Shown here piece by piece: positions 26,841-34,839 of a DNA stretch of 64,000 bases (positions are counted from its first letter, which is position 1; the number at the start of each line of letters is the position of its first letter). Source of the stretch: Geodermatophilus amargosae (lineage in GTDB: Bacteria > Actinomycetota > Actinomycetes > Mycobacteriales > Geodermatophilaceae); NCBI RefSeq assembly GCF_900116515.1, contig NZ_FPBA01000002.1:1-64000 (forward strand), in the 5' to 3' direction. Under the pieces are notes generated by a model. The model was not told the DNA's origin, made no database searches, and saw nothing but the letters and a program-made list of their open reading frames with translations. The translations under genes were made by a program, and so were the position numbers.

Positions 26841-28291
26841 CGCCGCAGGAGGTGCTGGCCGAGCTCACCGCGCTGCAGGCCGGCGACGTGCCCACCCACG
26901 GGGGCTCGACGATGGCCTACGTCTACGACTCGGGCCGGGTCGGCGTCGACTCCCTGGCGGCTGCCGCCCAGGCCACCTTCCAGTGGACGAACGCGCTGGA
27001 CCCGACCGCCTTCCCCAGCGTCGCCCGCATCGAGGACGACCTGGTGGGCGCCGCGGCCGACCTGCTCGGCGGCGGCCCGGCCACGGTCGGCACGGTCACC
27101 AGCGGCGGCACCGAGAGCTGCCTGCTGGCGGTGCTGGCCGCCCGCGAGCGGTGGCGCGCACGCGGCGGCACCGGGCGGCCGCGGCTGCTGCTGCCGGTCA
27201 CCGCGCACGCCGCGTTCCGCAAGGCAGCGCACCTGTTCGACCTCGAGGTCGCCGACGTCGCCGTCGACCCGGTCACCTGCCGCGCGCTGCCCTCGGAGGT
27301 GGCCGGAGCGCTGGACGACGCCGCGGCGCTGGTCGTCGTCAGCGCGCCGTCGTACCCGCACGGCGTGCTCGACCCGGTCGGCGAGGTGGCCGCGCTCGCC
27401 GCCGCCGCCGGCGTCCCCTGCCACGTCGACGCGTGCATCGGCGGGTGGGTGCTGCCCTTCCTCGACGACGTGCCGGAGCCCTTCGACCTGTCGGTTCCCG
27501 GGGTGACCTCGCTGTCGGTGGACCTGCACAAGTACGGCTACGCGCCCAAGGGCGTCTCCGTGCTGCTCACCGCCGAGCCCGAGCTGCGGCAGGGGCACTG
27601 GTTCAGCACCGCGGGCTGGCCGGGATACCCGGTGGTGAACCCGACGCTGGCCGGCACCCGCCCGGCCGGGCCGATGGCCGCGGCGTGGGCGGTGCACCGG
27701 TGGCTGGGCCGCGACGGCTACGCGGAGCTCGCGCGGGCGACGCGGGCGGCCACGGTCGCGCTGGCCGGGGGCGCGGCCGCGATCCCCGGGCTGCGGGTGG
27801 TCGGCACGCCGGTGGCCACGCTGGTCGCGCTCGCGCAGGACGGCCCGGACGGCGTCGACGTGCTCAACCTCGCCGACGAGGCCACCGCGCGCGGGTGGCT
27901 GCTGCAGCCGCAGCCGCCGTTCGCCCAGCCCGGCGGTGCGGACCTCCCGGCCACGCTGCACCTCACCGTCACCGGCGCGACGGCCGGCCGGGTCGACGCC
28001 CTGCTCGCCGACCTCGCCGACGCCGCCCGTGCCGCCGCGGCGCTGCCCGCGCCGGTGGCCGACCCCGGCCTGGTCGCGGCGGCCGCGACGATCGACCCGG
28101 CGACGCTGACCGTGGCCGAGGTCGACGCGCTGCTGGAGCTGGCCGGCGTCGGCGGCGGGCGGCTGCCCGAGCGCATGGCGCCGGTGCACGCGCTGGTGGC
28201 GGCGCTCCCCCGCCCGGTGGCCGAGCGGCTGCTCGCCGGCGTCCTCGACCTGGTCTACCGGCCGCGCCGCGGGGCGGCCGTCACCGGGTGA
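26837..28291 (+). CDS. Group II PLP-dependent decarboxylase / sphingosine-phosphate-lyase-like enzyme
   Basis: 484 residues, fold type I. Key features are VTSGGTESCLLAVLAARERW (PLP phosphate binding), HAAFRKAAHLF, VSAPSYPHGVLDPV, HVDACIGGWVLPF (PLP-stacking and Asp region) and the Schiff-base lysine in SVDLHKYGYAPKG near residue 231. The C-terminal ~80 residues form an extra helical segment. The mix of H-K-Y-G-Y and C-I-G-G-W is typical of the sphingosine-1-phosphate lyase/tyrosine decarboxylase group. The substrate is undetermined. Coupled to the upstream MFS carrier, its last 11 bases overlap the convergent malic enzyme gene. Confidence 0.87.
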   Translation: MTPQEVLAELTALQAGDVPTHGGSTMAYVYDSGRVGVDSLAAAAQATFQWTNALDPTAFPSVARIEDDLVGAAADLLGGGPATVGTVTSGGTESCLLAVLAARERWRARGGTGRPRLLLPVTAHAAFRKAAHLFDLEVADVAVDPVTCRALPSEVAGALDDAAALVVVSAPSYPHGVLDPVGEVAALAAAAGVPCHVDACIGGWVLPFLDDVPEPFDLSVPGVTSLSVDLHKYGYAPKGVSVLLTAEPELRQGHWFSTAGWPGYPVVNPTLAGTRPAGPMAAAWAVHRWLGRDGYAELARATRAATVALAGGAAAIPGLRVVGTPVATLVALAQDGPDGVDVLNLADEATARGWLLQPQPPFAQPGGADLPATLHLTVTGATAGRVDALLADLADAARAAAALPAPVADPGLVAAAATIDPATLTVAEVDALLELAGVGGGRLPERMAPVHALVAALPRPVAERLLAGVLDLVYRPRRGAAVTG

Positions 28292-29474
28292 CGCCCTGTT
28301 CCCGGGCACAGGCGGCCACGGCCTCGGCGACGGCGGTGGCCACCCGCCGGTCCAGCGGGCTCGGGACGACGTGGCCGGGCGCGAGGTCCCCGCCGACGAC
28401 GCCGGCGATCGCCCCGGCCGCCGCCAGCTTCATCTCCTCTGTGATCGCGGTGGCGCCGGCGTCGATCGCCCCCCGGAACACCCCGGGGAAGGCAAGCACG
28501 TTGTTGATCTGGTTCGGCAGGTCGCTGCGCCCGGTGGCCACCACCGCGGCGTACCGCGCGGCCATCTCCGGGTCGACCTCCGGCGTGGGGTTGGCCAGCG
28601 AGAACACGATGCAGCCCGGCGCCATCGAGGCGACCGCGGACTCGGGCACCGAGCCGCCGGACAGCCCCAGGTAGACGTCGGCACCCTCGAGCGCGCCGGT
28701 CATCGTGCCCGCGTAGCCCGACCGGTTGGTGTGCTCGGCGACCCAGCGCTTCACCGGGTTGAGGTCCTCGCGGCCCTCGTGCAGCACCCCGCGGGAGTCG
28801 GCGACGCAGATGTCGCCCACGCCGGCCCCCAGCAGGATCCGCGTGCACGCGATGCCGGCCGCCCCGGCTCCCGCGACGACCACCCGCAGGTCCCCCAGCG
28901 CGCGCCCGGTCACCCGCGCCGCGTTGCGCAGCGCGGCCAGCACGACGATCGCCGTCCCGTGCTGGTCGTCGTGCATGACCGGGATGTCGAGCCGCTCGCG
29001 CAGCCGGGCCTCGATCTCGAAGCAGCGGGGCGCGCTGATGTCCTCGAGGTTGATCCCGCCGAAGGACGGCGCGATCGCGACGACGGTCTCGACGATCGCG
29101 TCGACGTCGGTGGTCGACAGCACGATCGGCACCGACGACAGCCCAGCGAACTCGCTGAACAGGCAGGCCTTGCCCTCCATCACCGGCAGCGCCGCGGCCG
29201 GGCCGATGTCGCCCAGACCCAGGACGGCGGTGCCGTCGGAGACGACGGCCACCACCCGCGGAGCCCAGGTGAAGCGGCGGGCCAGCGCCGGCTCCGCGGC
29301 GATCGCGCTGGAGACCCGCGCGACGCCCGGCGTGTAGGTCAGCGCGAGGTCCTCGCGGGTCTCGATCGGGCGGGTCGGACGTACCACGAGCTTGCCGCCC
29401 TCGTGGACGGCGAACGCCGCGTCGTCCGAGAAGCGATCGGCACCGCCGCCGACGGAGCCCGTCTCTGCGCCCAT
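28281..29474 (-). CDS. NAD-dependent malic enzyme
   Basis: 397 residues, the short form of malic enzyme. LALTYTPGVARVSSAIA is the conserved N-terminal stretch, followed by VVSDGTAVLGLGDIGPAAAL and the acidic metal site in INLEDISAPRCFEIE and MHDDQHGTA. The NAD-binding motif VVVAGAGAAGIAC, ANPTPEVDP and NQINNVLAFPG complete it. It decarboxylates malate to pyruvate, linking the TCA cycle with gluconeogenesis or NADPH/NADH supply. The ATG at 29474 lies directly after an 85-bp divergent region. The gene converges on the PLP enzyme with an 11-bp overlap. Confidence 0.93.
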   Translation of the reverse strand: MGAETGSVGGGADRFSDDAAFAVHEGGKLVVRPTRPIETREDLALTYTPGVARVSSAIAAEPALARRFTWAPRVVAVVSDGTAVLGLGDIGPAAALPVMEGKACLFSEFAGLSSVPIVLSTTDVDAIVETVVAIAPSFGGINLEDISAPRCFEIEARLRERLDIPVMHDDQHGTAIVVLAALRNAARVTGRALGDLRVVVAGAGAAGIACTRILLGAGVGDICVADSRGVLHEGREDLNPVKRWVAEHTNRSGYAGTMTGALEGADVYLGLSGGSVPESAVASMAPGCIVFSLANPTPEVDPEMAARYAAVVATGRSDLPNQINNVLAFPGVFRGAIDAGATAITEEMKLAAAGAIAGVVGGDLAPGHVVPSPLDRRVATAVAEAVAACAREQGVTR

Positions 29475-29555
29475 GGACCCAGCAGGGTAGTGCTGTGACC
29501 CAGGTCGCCGTCCGCCTGACCCCGCAGGGCGACGCCGGAGGCGGGGGGTCCTCGC

Positions 29556-29561
29556 TACCGT
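29556..29561 (+). promoter_or_regulatory. -10 hexamer TACCGT, leaderless-type spacing
   Basis: Seven bases before the GTG at 29569. It overlaps the other candidate GTG at 29560 and therefore argues against that start. Confidence 0.4.
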
Positions 29562-29568
29562 GCCGCCC

Positions 29569-30174
29569 GTGGAGATCCGCGAGCTCGCCGTCCCGGACAG
29601 CTACGTGCTCGACCTGGTGCCGCACGGCGACGACCGGGGCCGCTTCACCGAGTGGTACCGCGCCGACGTGCTCGCCTTGGCCACCGGGTGGGCGCTGCCG
29701 CTGGCCCAGGCCAACCACAGCGTCTCGGCGCGCGGCGTCCTGCGCGGCGTTCACTTCGCGCTCGTGCCGCCGGGGCAGGCCAAGTACGTGTACTGCCCGG
29801 CCGGGCGGGTGCTCGACGTCGTCGTCGACGTCCGGGTCGGCTCCCCCACCTTCGGCGTCTCCGACGCCGTCCTGCTGGAGTCCGCGCAGCCGCGCGCGGT
29901 CTTCCTCGCCGAGGGGCTCGGCCACGCGTTCCTCGCGCTGGAGGACGGCTCGTCGGTGACCTACCTGGTCTCCTCGGGCTACTCCCCCGGCCGGGAGTTC
30001 GGGGTCTCGCCGCTGGACCCCGAGCTCGACCTGCCCTGGCCGGCCGACGTCGAGCTGCGGCTGTCGGACAAGGACCGGGCCGCGCCCACGCTGGCGCAGG
30101 CCCGGGAGCAGGGGATCCTGCCGACGACGGAGCAGTGCACCGCGCACTACGCGCAGCGGCGCGCCCAGGCCTAG
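29569..30174 (+). CDS. dTDP-4-dehydrorhamnose 3,5-epimerase-family protein
   Basis: About 201 residues from the GTG at 29569 (VEIRELAVPDSYVLDLVPHG). The cupin-type RmlC motifs are clear: DDRGRFTEWYRAD, QANHSVSARGVLRGVHF (catalytic His region), GQAKYVYCPAGRVLDVVVDV (general acid/base) and GLGHAFLALED. The reaction would be epimerisation of a dTDP-4-keto sugar for rhamnose-type glycans. No rmlA, B or D lies nearby, so it stands alone. The start matches the family N-terminus and a leaderless -10 spacing. It converges on sodX with a 4-bp overlap. Confidence 0.88.
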   Translation: MEIRELAVPDSYVLDLVPHGDDRGRFTEWYRADVLALATGWALPLAQANHSVSARGVLRGVHFALVPPGQAKYVYCPAGRVLDVVVDVRVGSPTFGVSDAVLLESAQPRAVFLAEGLGHAFLALEDGSSVTYLVSSGYSPGREFGVSPLDPELDLPWPADVELRLSDKDRAAPTLAQAREQGILPTTEQCTAHYAQRRAQA

Positions 30175-30536
30175 CCGAGGGGCGGCGGCGCCAGCCGGCC
30201 GGGGCGGGGACGCAGCCGGGCCACCACCCGGCCCACCGCCACCGCCGGCCCGTAGGCCCGGCTGTCGTCGGTGACCAGCGGGTTGTCGCCGCGGACGTCG
30301 ACGGTGCCGCGGGCGAGGACCCGGTGCACGCGCTTGACCACCAGCAGGTCGGGGCGGGACGGGAACCGGGCCAGGACGACGTCGCCCACCCGGGCGTGGC
30401 CGGAGCGCAGCCGGCGCACCAGCAGCCGGTCGCCGTGGCGCACGGTCGGCGTCATCGACGGGCCGGTGACCCGCGCGAGGACCCACGCGGCCGGCAACGG
30501 CGGGACGGGGCGCTCGCCGGTGTGGGGGGTGATCAC
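30171..30536 (-). CDS. sodX: Nickel-type superoxide dismutase maturation protease (S26 family)
   Basis: 121 residues from the GTG at 30536. This is a compact S26 signal-peptidase fold: the catalytic Ser in VTGPSMTPTVRHGDRLLV near residue 30, Lys in LLVVKRVHRV near 67, and box E-like RGDNPLVTDDSRAYGPA. It lacks a membrane anchor. It lies 52 bp from and divergent to the nickel SOD gene, the standard arrangement for SodX, which removes the SOD leader so that the nickel hook begins at His1. The location argues strongly against a generic signal peptidase. The product likely acts in the cytoplasm, like its substrate. Confidence 0.85.
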   Translation of the reverse strand: MITPHTGERPVPPLPAAWVLARVTGPSMTPTVRHGDRLLVRRLRSGHARVGDVVLARFPSRPDLLVVKRVHRVLARGTVDVRGDNPLVTDDSRAYGPAVAVGRVVARLRPRPGRLAPPPLG

Positions 30537-30588
30537 CGCGAGTAGGGTCGCAGACGACCACATCCCGCGACATCCGGAGGATAGGGAC

Positions 30589-30993
30589 ATGCTGTTCAGC
30601 CGCGTGTTCTCCGCCGTGGAGGCCACCGCGCACTGCGACCTCCCGTGCGGCGTGTACGACCCGGCCCAGGCCCGCATCGAGGCGGAGTCCGTCAAGGCCA
30701 TCCAGGAGAAGTACCAGGGCAGCGACGACGAGGTCTTCAAGCAGCGCTGCGTGCTGATCAAGGAGCAGCGCTCCGACCTGGTCAAGCACCACCTGTGGGT
30801 GCTGTGGACCGACTACTTCAAGCCCCCGCACTTCGAGAAGTACCCGCAGCTGCACGAGCTGTTCAACAAGGCCACCAAGCAGGCCGGTGCGGCCGGCGGC
30901 AAGGGCAGCATGGACCCCGCCGAGGGCCAGAAGCTGCTCGACCACATCGCCGAGATCGACAAGATCTTCTGGGAGACCAAGGCCGCCGCCTAG
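30589..30993 (+). CDS. sodN: Nickel superoxide dismutase
   Basis: 134 residues. After a 14-residue leader (MLFSRVFSAVEATA) comes the nickel hook HCDLPCGVYDP, in which His1, Cys2 and Cys6 of the mature enzyme ligate nickel. The remainder is the four-helix bundle (KAIQEKYQGSDDEVFKQRCV, then HHLWVLWTDYFKPPHFEKYP). The enzyme dismutates superoxide in the cytoplasm as a hexamer. A GGAGGAT ribosome site lies upstream of the ATG. The divergent sodX encodes the leader protease. A hairpin follows the stop. Nur-type nickel control is known in Streptomyces, but I saw no clear Nur box here. Confidence 0.96.
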   Translation: MLFSRVFSAVEATAHCDLPCGVYDPAQARIEAESVKAIQEKYQGSDDEVFKQRCVLIKEQRSDLVKHHLWVLWTDYFKPPHFEKYPQLHELFNKATKQAGAAGGKGSMDPAEGQKLLDHIAEIDKIFWETKAAA

Positions 30994-31001
30994 GAGGAGG
31001 A

Positions 31002-31052
31002 CCCCCTCGCCCCCCACCGCTCGCACGCTCGCGGCGGGGCCCTGCGAGGGGG
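31002..31052 (+). terminator. Probable terminator after sodN
   Basis: CCCCCTCGC (31002-31010) is complementary to GCGAGGGGG (31044-31052), with further pairing inside. The structure is long and GC-rich, directly after the sodN stop. Confidence 0.5.
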
Positions 31053-31129
31053 CCGTACGGCACGACACCGACGGCCGGTGGGCACCTCGCCCGCCGGCCG
31101 TCGCCGTCCCGCGACCCCCGGAGCAGCCG

Positions 31130-31744
31130 ATGGGCCCCGAGTTCCTGCTCACCTCGCTGGTCCTGGCGGTCACGCCCGGGACCGGCGTGCTCTACACCGT
31201 CGCGGCGGCGCTGGCCCGCGGTGCGCGGGCGGGGGCGCTGGCCGCGCTCGCCTGCACGCTGGGGATCGTCCCGCACGCCGTCGCGGCGCTGACCGGCCTG
31301 GCGGCGCTCCTGCACGCCAGCGCCGTGGCCTTCGAGGTGGTCCGGTACGCGGGCGTCGCCTACCTGCTGTACCTGGCCTGGAGCACCCTGCGCGAGACCG
31401 GCGCCCTGCGCGTCGAGCCCGCCGACCGGACGCCACGGCCGGCCCGGCGCGTCCTCCTCGACGGGATCGCCGTCAACCTGCTGAACCCGAAGCTGACGAT
31501 CTTCTTCGTCGCCTTCCTGCCGCAGTTCGTGGACCCGGGCGCGGGCTCGGCGGTGCCGGCGATGCTCGGGCTGTCCGTCGTCTTCATGGCCGTGACCCTG
31601 GTGGTCTTCCTCGGCTACGGCGCCCTCGCCGCCCGGGTGCGCGACCGGGTGCTCGCCCGCCCGCGGGTGATGGCCTGGCTCCGCCGCACGTTCGCCGCGG
31701 CGTTCGTGGCCCTGGGCGCCCGGCTCGCGCTCGCCGACCGCTGA
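31130..31744 (+). CDS. LysE/RhtB-family exporter
   Basis: 204 residues with six hydrophobic helices. It begins MGPEFLLTSLVLAVTPGTGV, whose TPGP/TPGT motif is typical of the family, followed by GARAGALAALACTLGIVPHA, RYAGVAYLLYLAW and AVNLLNPKLTIFFVAFLPQF (the N-P-K motif). These proteins export amino acids or related small molecules, and the substrate is not inferable. The ATG at 31130 has a weak ribosome site. It lies between the sodN terminator and the psd operon. Confidence 0.85.
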   Translation: MGPEFLLTSLVLAVTPGTGVLYTVAAALARGARAGALAALACTLGIVPHAVAALTGLAALLHASAVAFEVVRYAGVAYLLYLAWSTLRETGALRVEPADRTPRPARRVLLDGIAVNLLNPKLTIFFVAFLPQFVDPGAGSAVPAMLGLSVVFMAVTLVVFLGYGALAARVRDRVLARPRVMAWLRRTFAAAFVALGARLALADR

Positions 31745-32028
31745 GTCCCGGCCGTCACCGCGGCAGGGGCGGCGGCGAGTACCCCGAGGACGGCGTCCTG
31801 CCCGCCTCCCTGCGCACCGAGCACGGCCTGGAGCCGATGGCCTCCGGCGGCCACGACCCGGACGGCGGCGGCCCGGACGAGGTCTCCCTGTCGCTGTCCG
31901 GCGACGACCGGCAGACGCCGTCCCGCTGGTTCGAGGCGCTGGCCACCCCCGCCCGGGGCCGAGCCGGGGGCGTCGCGCGACCCGCCGGGACGCCCCGGGA
32001 GGTGGGCCGGGGCGCCGGGTGGCCCCGG
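31745..32028. other. Gene-free stretch of about 285 bases upstream of psd
   Basis: The plus strand is open in the psd frame through much of this stretch (with MASGGHDPDGGGPDEV), but codon content and lack of homology speak against a longer Psd. Nothing else is seen before the psd -10 element. Confidence 0.35.
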
Positions 32029-32034
32029 TACCGT
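32029..32034 (+). promoter_or_regulatory. -10 hexamer TACCGT, leaderless-type spacing
   Basis: Nine bases before the ATG at 32044. It supports that start for psd. Confidence 0.35.
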
Positions 32035-32043
32035 CGGGCCTCG

Positions 32044-32721
32044 ATGCGCATCGACCGGGCCGGGTGGCCCTTCATCACCGGACCCCTCGCGCCGGCCGCC
32101 CTGCTGGCCGCGGCCGGCGCCGGCACGGGACGCCGCTGGGCACGGGTGGCCGCCTGGCCGTTCCTCGCCCTGTCGGCCTACATGCTGCTGTTCTTCCGCG
32201 ACCCCGAGCGCGCCTGCGACCGCGTCGAGCCGCCGGCCGACGTCGTGCTCTCCCCCGCCGACGGCATGGTGATGGTCGCCGGGGAGCCGCAGGAGGGCGT
32301 GGCCCCGGAGCCCGCGCCCGAGGGCGGCTGGCAGCAGGTCAGCGTCTTCCTCTCCGTGGTCGACGTGCACGTCAACCGCTCGCCGTACCGCGGCGAGGTC
32401 GTGGAGAGCTCCTACCGCCCGGGCAGCTTCCTGGCCGCCTACCGGGCGGAGTCGGCGCACCGCAACGAGCGCAGCGAGCTGTGGCTGCGCGAGGGAGAGC
32501 GCACCGTCGTCTTCCGCCAGCTGGTCGGCGTGCTGGCGCGCCGGATCGTCACGCGCACCGGCGTCGGCCGGCGGCTGGCCACCGGCGAGCGCTTCGGCCT
32601 CATGAAGTTCGGCTCGCGGATGGACGTCTTCCTGCCGGCCGAGTGCACGCTGACCGTCCGGAAGGGACAGCGGGTGCGCGGCGGGGAGACCGTCATCGCC
32701 CGCTGGCCCGCCGCCGGCTGA
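32044..32721 (+). CDS. psd: Phosphatidylserine decarboxylase proenzyme
   Basis: 225 residues from the ATG at 32044. The N-terminal ~50 residues include membrane-associated hydrophobic stretches (GPLAPAALLAAAGAG, then VAAWPFLALSAYMLLFFRDP). Conserved motifs SPADGMVM, SVVDVHVNRSP (catalytic Asp-His region) and a C-terminal FGLMKFGSRMDVFLP hold the self-cleaving Gly-Ser, giving the pyruvoyl cofactor. The short length fits the archaeal/type-II-like family. It makes phosphatidylethanolamine from phosphatidylserine. PssA follows after nine bases, giving a complete PE route in one operon. Confidence 0.92.
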   Translation: MRIDRAGWPFITGPLAPAALLAAAGAGTGRRWARVAAWPFLALSAYMLLFFRDPERACDRVEPPADVVLSPADGMVMVAGEPQEGVAPEPAPEGGWQQVSVFLSVVDVHVNRSPYRGEVVESSYRPGSFLAAYRAESAHRNERSELWLREGERTVVFRQLVGVLARRIVTRTGVGRRLATGERFGLMKFGSRMDVFLPAECTLTVRKGQRVRGGETVIARWPAAG

Positions 32722-32730
32722 GGAGCCCCG

Positions 32731-33561
32731 GTGCCCAGTTCCGCCTCGGGTGAGGGGCGGCCGGCCGCGACGCGGCGCACGGCCACGGTCGAGTTCGTCC
32801 GCGGCTCGGTGCGCGGCAGCCGCCGCCGCGCGCTGGCGACCCTGCCCAGCCTGTTCACGCTGGGCAACATGCTGTGCGGCTTCGCCGCCATCCTGGTGTC
32901 CATCCGCGGGCAGTACACGCTCGCCGCGGTGCTCATCGGCCTGTCGGTGCTCTTCGACATCACCGACGGCGCGGTCGCCCGGCTGGTCGGCGCGGTGAGC
33001 TCCTTCGGCCTGCAGTTCGACTCGCTGGCCGACCTGGTCTCCTTCGGCCTGGCCCCGGCCCTGCTGGCGTTCACGTTGTTCTCCGAGGGCCGCGACGAGT
33101 GGGACCCGGTGGGCTGGGTGGTCTGCTTCCTGTGGGTGGCCTGCGCCGCGATCCGGCTCGCCCGCTTCAACACGACCATCGACCCGACGGCGGACAAGCG
33201 GTACTTCACCGGCATGCCGAGCCCCGGCGCGGCCGGCGTCGTGCTGGCCTCGGTCTTCGCGTTCGGCGAGCAGATGCAGGGCCGCGACCGGCTCTGGGTG
33301 CTGCTCATCGTCGCGGTACCGGCGCTGCTGATGGTCAGCACCGTCCGGTTCCGCTCGTTCCGGTCACTGGTCAGCCCGAAGAGCGGCCGCCCCTACGGCC
33401 TGGTCCTGGCCGCGCTGGCGCTCGTGGCCGGCTTCGCGACCGTGCCGGTGGTCACCGGCTGCGTCCTGGCCTACGGCTACCTCCTGGCGCCGGTGCTCAA
33501 CCCGGTGCTCTCGCCCCTCGGCAGGTTGGTCCCGGACCGCGTCCGGGAGGTCCTGACGTGA
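32731..33561 (+). CDS. pssA: CDP-diacylglycerol-serine O-phosphatidyltransferase
   Basis: 276 residues from the GTG at 32731. LPSLFTLGNMLCGFAAI is the usual first helix. The CDP-alcohol phosphotransferase signature DITDGAVARLVGAVSSFGLQ followed by FDSLAD supplies the metal-binding aspartates from residue 76. Several more helices and a typical PSPGAAGV segment follow. It makes phosphatidylserine from CDP-diacylglycerol and serine in the membrane. The order is psd-pssA, and the stop overlaps the GNAT gene start as GTGA. Confidence 0.94.
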   Translation: MPSSASGEGRPAATRRTATVEFVRGSVRGSRRRALATLPSLFTLGNMLCGFAAILVSIRGQYTLAAVLIGLSVLFDITDGAVARLVGAVSSFGLQFDSLADLVSFGLAPALLAFTLFSEGRDEWDPVGWVVCFLWVACAAIRLARFNTTIDPTADKRYFTGMPSPGAAGVVLASVFAFGEQMQGRDRLWVLLIVAVPALLMVSTVRFRSFRSLVSPKSGRPYGLVLAALALVAGFATVPVVTGCVLAYGYLLAPVLNPVLSPLGRLVPDRVREVLT

Positions 33562-34052
33562 CGGTGCGCCCGATCCGTCCCGACGACGTCCCGGCCGCGG
33601 TCGGCCTGGTGCGCGAGCTCGCCGAGTACGAGGAGGCCGCGCACGAGGTGCGGCTGACCGAGGAGCAGCTGCGGACCGCGCTGTTCGGCGACTCCCCCGC
33701 GCTGTTCGGCCACGTGGCCCTCGCCCCCGACGGGGCCGTCGTCGGCACGGCGCTGTGGTTCCTGAACTTCTCCACCTGGCGCGGCACGCACGGCATCCAC
33801 CTCGAGGACCTCTTCGTCCAGCCGCAGCACCGCGGCAGCGGACTCGGCCGGGAGCTGCTGCGCACGCTGGCCGCCACCTGCGTCGAGCGGGGCTACGACC
33901 GGCTGGAGTGGTCGGTGCTCGACTGGAACGAGCCCTCGATCGCCTTCTACCGGGCCGCCGGCGCCGTCCCGCTGGACGGGTGGACGGTGTTCCGTCTCAC
34001 CGACGACGCGCTGGCCGGCTTCGCGGCCGACCGCCGCGGTACGGCAGGCTGA
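33558..34052 (+). CDS. GNAT-family N-acetyltransferase
   Basis: 164 residues. It starts VTVRPIRPDDVPAAVGLVRE, with HIEDLFVQPQHRGSGLGREL-type beta-4/acetyl-CoA loop (here HLEDLFVQPQHRGSGLGREL) and LEWSVLDWNEPSIAFYRAAG at the end. The W-x-V-L-D-W-N motif is typical of the diamine/spermidine acetyltransferase-like branch (SSAT/YhhY group), so a small amine acceptor is likely. Its GTG overlaps the pssA stop. The following HAD gene starts four bases after its stop. Confidence 0.88.
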   Translation: MTVRPIRPDDVPAAVGLVRELAEYEEAAHEVRLTEEQLRTALFGDSPALFGHVALAPDGAVVGTALWFLNFSTWRGTHGIHLEDLFVQPQHRGSGLGRELLRTLAATCVERGYDRLEWSVLDWNEPSIAFYRAAGAVPLDGWTVFRLTDDALAGFAADRRGTAG

Positions 34053-34056
34053 CCGC

Positions 34057-34839
34057 GTGACCATCGAGCGCGGCCGGGCCGAGTGCTGGCTGACCGACAT
34101 GGACGGCGTCCTCGTGCACGAGGGGCAGGCCCTCCCCGGGGCCGCGGACTTCCTCGCCCGGCTGGTCGAGGCAGGACGGCGTTTCCTCGTCCTCACCAAC
34201 AACTCGATCTTCACCCCCCGTGACCTCGCCGCCCGGCTGTCGCGCTCGGGCCTGCAGGTGCCCGAGGAGTCGATCTGGACCTCGGCCCTGGCGACGGCGG
34301 ACTTCCTGGCCTCCCAGCTGCCCGGCGGCTCCGCCTACGTCATCGGCGAGGCCGGCCTGACCACCGCGCTCCACGAGGCCGGCTACACCCTCACCGACAC
34401 CGACCCCGACTACGTCGTCCTCGGGGAGACCCGCACCTACTCGTTCGAGGCGATCACCCGGGCGATCCGGCTGATCGGCGCCGGGGCGCGGTTCATCGCC
34501 ACCAACCCCGACGTCACCGGGCCCTCCCCGGAGGGCCCGCTGCCGGCGACCGGATCGGTGGCCGCGGCGATCACCGCCGCCACCGGCGCGAAGCCCTACT
34601 TCGTGGGCAAGCCCAACCCGATGATGTTCCGGAGCGCCATGAACCGCATCGAGGCGCACTCGGAGACCACGGTGATGATCGGCGACCGCATGGACACCGA
34701 CGTCGTCGCCGGCATCGAGGCGGGCCTCGAGACGATCCTCGTGCTCACCGGCTCGACCACCGCAGCCGACGTCGCACAGTTCCCGTTCCGGCCCAGCCGG
34801 GTGCTCGCCTCGATCGCCGACGTCGTCGAGCTGGTCTAG
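34057..34839 (+). CDS. HAD-IIA-family phosphatase (NagD-like)
   Basis: 260 residues. The HAD motifs are DMDGVLV near residues 14-20 (nucleophile and acid Asp), LTNNS near 46 (motif II), Lys in KPYFVGKPNPMMF and GDRMDTDVVAGIEAG (motif IV). The large cap insertion between them places it in subfamily IIA with NagD and pyridoxal-phosphate or glycerol-phosphate phosphatases. The substrate cannot be assigned. A GTG start four bases after the GNAT stop keeps it in the lipid operon. It converges on a small membrane protein gene, sharing four bases (CTAG) at the ends. Confidence 0.9.
   Translation: MTIERGRAECWLTDMDGVLVHEGQALPGAADFLARLVEAGRRFLVLTNNSIFTPRDLAARLSRSGLQVPEESIWTSALATADFLASQLPGGSAYVIGEAGLTTALHEAGYTLTDTDPDYVVLGETRTYSFEAITRAIRLIGAGARFIATNPDVTGPSPEGPLPATGSVAAAITAATGAKPYFVGKPNPMMFRSAMNRIEAHSETTVMIGDRMDTDVVAGIEAGLETILVLTGSTTAADVAQFPFRPSRVLASIADVVELV

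Noticed and set aside
29560-29568. GTG at 29560 as the start of the RmlC-like gene
   Set aside because: It overlaps the TACCGT hexamer, and the family N-terminus begins at the GTG 29569.
30171-30785. A 204-residue minus-strand protein extending across sodN
   Set aside because: The part beyond 30536 is antisense to sodN and has no signal-peptidase character. The SodX domain begins at the GTG 30536.
31795-32043. A longer N-terminus for psd or a separate small gene
   Set aside because: The open frame is Gly/Pro/Asp-rich with no homology, and the -10 hexamer at 32029 lies inside it, next to the ATG at 32044.
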